A stretch of 64,000 nt of DNA from G958296245 sp965262055 (GTDB lineage: Bacteria > Chloroflexota > Dehalococcoidia > Lucifugimonadales > G958296245). The translations under genes and the position numbers were made by a program. Shown here one piece after another: positions 62,558 through 64,000 of the stretch (position 1 is the stretch's first letter; each line of letters begins with the position of its first letter). Below the pieces are notes generated by a model. That model did not search any database, had not been told where the DNA came from, and saw only the letters and a list, made by a program, of their open reading frames with translations. Location of the stretch: NCBI GenBank assembly GCA_965262055.1, contig CBDHEI010000002.1, positions 1,984,001 to 2,048,000 of the forward strand, written 5' to 3'.

Positions 62558-62630
62558 GGCCCCATCGTCTAGTGGACTAGGACGGCGGCCTTTCAAGCCG
62601 CAAACACGGATTCGAATTCCGTTGGGGCCA
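62558..62630 (+). tRNA. tRNA-Glu (anticodon TTC)
   Basis: Acceptor stem GGCCCCA pairs with TGGGGCC; the anticodon arm GCGGC-CTTTCAA-GCCGC has anticodon TTC; the T arm is ACGGA-TTCGAAT-TCCGT. Length is 73 bases including the discriminator A; CCA is not encoded. It reads GAA/GAG codons. The AT-rich HTH/NYN genes lie directly to its left, so the gene may have served as an integration site, although no duplicated tRNA end is visible. Confidence 0.95.
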
Positions 62631-62674
62631 CTTCCCATCGCAGCCTCATACGCCATAACGCCAGGAGCGCCCGT

Positions 62675-63463
62675 ATGACCTACTTCGACGACGTTGCCCA
62701 ATACAACCAGGAGCGCTGGGAGGAGCTGGCCGCCCAGGGCCTAGAGTACACGAGGCCCATCCTCGACCTGGACGCCGAGTCGGCGCTTGCCTTGGTGGAC
62801 CCCAAGGGTGTTGCCGGGGACGTCTCGGGCAAGGACGTGCTCTGCCTCGCAGGCGCGGGCGGGCAGCAGTCGGCTGCGTTCGGGATACTGGGCGCCAACG
62901 TGACCGTTTTGGATATAACCGAAACGCAGCTGGAGAGGGACCGCGAGGCCGCGGCGCACTACGGCATCGACGTGCGAACGGTGCAGGGCGACATGCGGGA
63001 CCTGTCGGCCTTCGACGACGGCTCGTTCGACCTGGTCCACCAGGCCCACTCCATCAACTTCATCCCCGACCCGGTGCCGGTCTTCCGGGAAGTCGCCCGC
63101 GTGCTGCGCCCCGGAGGACTGTACGCGCTGAGGTGCTGGAACCCATTCGCCCACTGGCTGTACGACAACTGGAACGGCGAGGGCTACGTCGTGAAGGCCC
63201 GTTACGAGGACGCCGAGCTCCACGATGAGGACCCGCGCTGGGAGTTCGAGGGCTTCGACGGGACCGAGAAGAAGGTCGTCGGCCCCAGGGAGTTCCGCCA
63301 TACCCTGAGCACCATGCTCAACGGCCTCGCCGGGCTCCGGCTGGTCCTCGTTGGCCTGTGGGAAGACACCACCGACGAGACCGACCCCGAGCCGGGCTCC
63401 TGGGAGCACTTCATCTCCGTCGCCCCGCCCTACATGACCATCTGGACGCGGCTCTCCCCTTAA
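62675..63463 (+). CDS. Class I SAM-dependent methyltransferase
   Basis: A 262-residue methyltransferase. Motif I is VLCLAGAGGQQSAAFGILGA with the acidic strand end in VTVLDIT; motif II is DMRDLSAFDDGSFDLVHQAH, followed by FREVARVLRPGGLYALRCWN. The N-terminus DDVAQYNQERWEELAAQGLE is typical of small-molecule methyltransferases of the UbiE/Methyltransf_11 group. Substrate unknown. ATG 62675 follows AGGAGCGCCCGT, 44 bases after the tRNA gene. Confidence 0.92.
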   Translation: MTYFDDVAQYNQERWEELAAQGLEYTRPILDLDAESALALVDPKGVAGDVSGKDVLCLAGAGGQQSAAFGILGANVTVLDITETQLERDREAAAHYGIDVRTVQGDMRDLSAFDDGSFDLVHQAHSINFIPDPVPVFREVARVLRPGGLYALRCWNPFAHWLYDNWNGEGYVVKARYEDAELHDEDPRWEFEGFDGTEKKVVGPREFRHTLSTMLNGLAGLRLVLVGLWEDTTDETDPEPGSWEHFISVAPPYMTIWTRLSP

Positions 63464-63502
63464 CGGAGATTTCTGAACCGAGACCCTTGTCCCTCTCTTG
63501 AG

Positions 63503-64000
63503 CTACCCTGGGATATCTTCAACAGGGTCATAGTACACTTGAATGCTATCCACATCCTCCGAGTTCAGAAGGACCGTCCCGCCTCCTGGCATATCTTCCA
63601 ATCGATAAGGCTCTTCCTGGTGGCCGGCGGGAGCGTACTGCGCTTGAACAATAAGGAAATCCTTCGCCCTCTGTGAATCGGGTAGGATCGGATACGAATC
63701 CAGCACACCGTAGTAGATGTCTCCTCTCTTCATCTTGACCATCACTGCGGGCCGGGACCGCGTGAACCCGTCCGTAGCGACGTGAAAGGCCTTGTACCAG
63801 ATGGGCTCTATGGGAAAATCGGGGCTGGGAGGCTTTATCCAACCCATGTAGGGAATTGCTCCTATCCCTCTGGCCAAGAGGCCGCCGCCTTTGACAATGC
63901 CCGTCGCCGCCCGATGAGGTATCGAATACGCGCCCAATAAGACCGAAGCGACAACCACGTAGAGCGGGTAGAGAGTGAATAGTAAAGTTCCCTCGACAAA
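63503..64000 (-). CDS. DUF6338-like protein, 5' end beyond the window
   Basis: The minus-strand frame is open from the stop at 63503 to the right window edge, so the start lies outside. The N-terminal visible part (EGTLLFTLYPLYVVVASVLL) is a membrane segment. The C-terminal part has a small beta-domain: SRPAVMVKMKRGDIYYGVLD, DFLIVQAQYAP and GTVLLNSEDVDSIQVYY. This resembles DUF6338 (membrane anchor plus cytoplasmic SH3-like domain); function unknown. Base composition is somewhat AT-richer than the methyltransferase. Confidence 0.62.
   Translation of the reverse strand, partial: FVEGTLLFTLYPLYVVVASVLLGAYSIPHRAATGIVKGGGLLARGIGAIPYMGWIKPPSPDFPIEPIWYKAFHVATDGFTRSRPAVMVKMKRGDIYYGVLDSYPILPDSQRAKDFLIVQAQYAPAGHQEEPYRLEDMPGGGTVLLNSEDVDSIQVYYDPVEDIPG

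Noticed and set aside
61256..62630. Integrative element with duplicated tRNA-Glu 3' end
   Set aside because: The AT-rich genes lie on the 5' side of the tRNA, and no second copy of the tRNA end is visible on the far side; no integrase is present.
14061..64000. Other UGA-recoded genes
   Set aside because: I looked for frames that continue sensibly past TGA with a nearby hairpin and found only the 3267 case. The other interrupted genes are explained by IS insertions, a TAA, or one-base shifts.

Overview
This is 64 kb of GC-rich bacterial chromosome, mostly ordinary single-copy metabolic genes with several decayed or mobile patches. The best guess for the host is a member of the Chloroflexota (SAR202/Dehalococcoidia-like). 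The guess rests on peptide-type ABC binding lipoproteins with long Val/Glu/Lys repeats after the lipid cysteine, duplicated Opp-type operons linked to beta-propeller glycoside-hydrolase-like proteins, and a UGSC selenoprotein. No rRNA is present, so the assignment is inference.

Layout. 0-3 kb: MFS exporter, a PIN toxin/antitoxin pair and a Uma2 nuclease. 3-4.7 kb: a selenoprotein gene of the UGSC family, read through an in-frame UGA that is followed by a bacterial SECIS-like hairpin, with a partner gene. selA (selenocysteine synthase) lies about 10 kb away at 14 kb. 4.7-9.6 kb: an intergenic array of helically phased direct repeats, then propeller proteins and a sulfite-oxidase-family enzyme. 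9.6-12.6 kb: a lower-GC island with a PHP-SMC (TrlF-like) ATPase and a small B3-like protein, a defence candidate. 12.9-16.8 kb: Gfo/Idh/MocA oxidoreductase, selA, rarA.

16.8-33.5 kb holds two copies of an Opp-type ABC operon. Copy B (24.3-33.5 kb) is complete. Copy A (16.8-22.9 kb) is decaying: oppC is cut after about 22 codons, the binding-protein gene is split by an IS1380-family element, and the small lipoprotein has lost its 5' end next to a mannonate-dehydratase-like gene. A rarA 3' fragment marks the boundary between the copies, which points to an old tandem duplication. A 161-bp deletion derivative of the same IS sits in copy B.

33.6-45 kb: Nudix, 2OG-oxygenase (frameshifted), GNAT, a tiny Gly/Lys peptide gene with its own promoter, an orphan Phd antitoxin, a GOLPH3-like protein, fructose-bisphosphate aldolase and phosphatase, a two-gene FAD amine/opine-type dehydrogenase, a homocysteine-methyltransferase-like protein, and speE/speD. 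45-57 kb is an insertion-rich zone. A ParB-like gene and a DUF6886-like gene are each broken by IS1380-family elements, and each is bracketed by direct duplications of neighbouring chromosomal sequence. 57-64 kb returns to housekeeping: macrodomain, endonuclease III, argC, a metalloprotease lipoprotein, an AT-richer HTH/NYN pair beside a tRNA-Glu gene, a methyltransferase, and a DUF6338-like gene that runs off the right edge.

How the genes fit together: copy B makes a full importer with a linked glycoside-hydrolase-like protein; selA supplies Sec-tRNA for the UGSC protein; speD and speE overlap and together make spermidine; aldolase and FBPase form a gluconeogenic pair. At least five genes (binding protein A, lipoprotein A, oppC A, ParB, DUF6886) are broken, and two more carry single-base frameshifts that may be sequencing errors.
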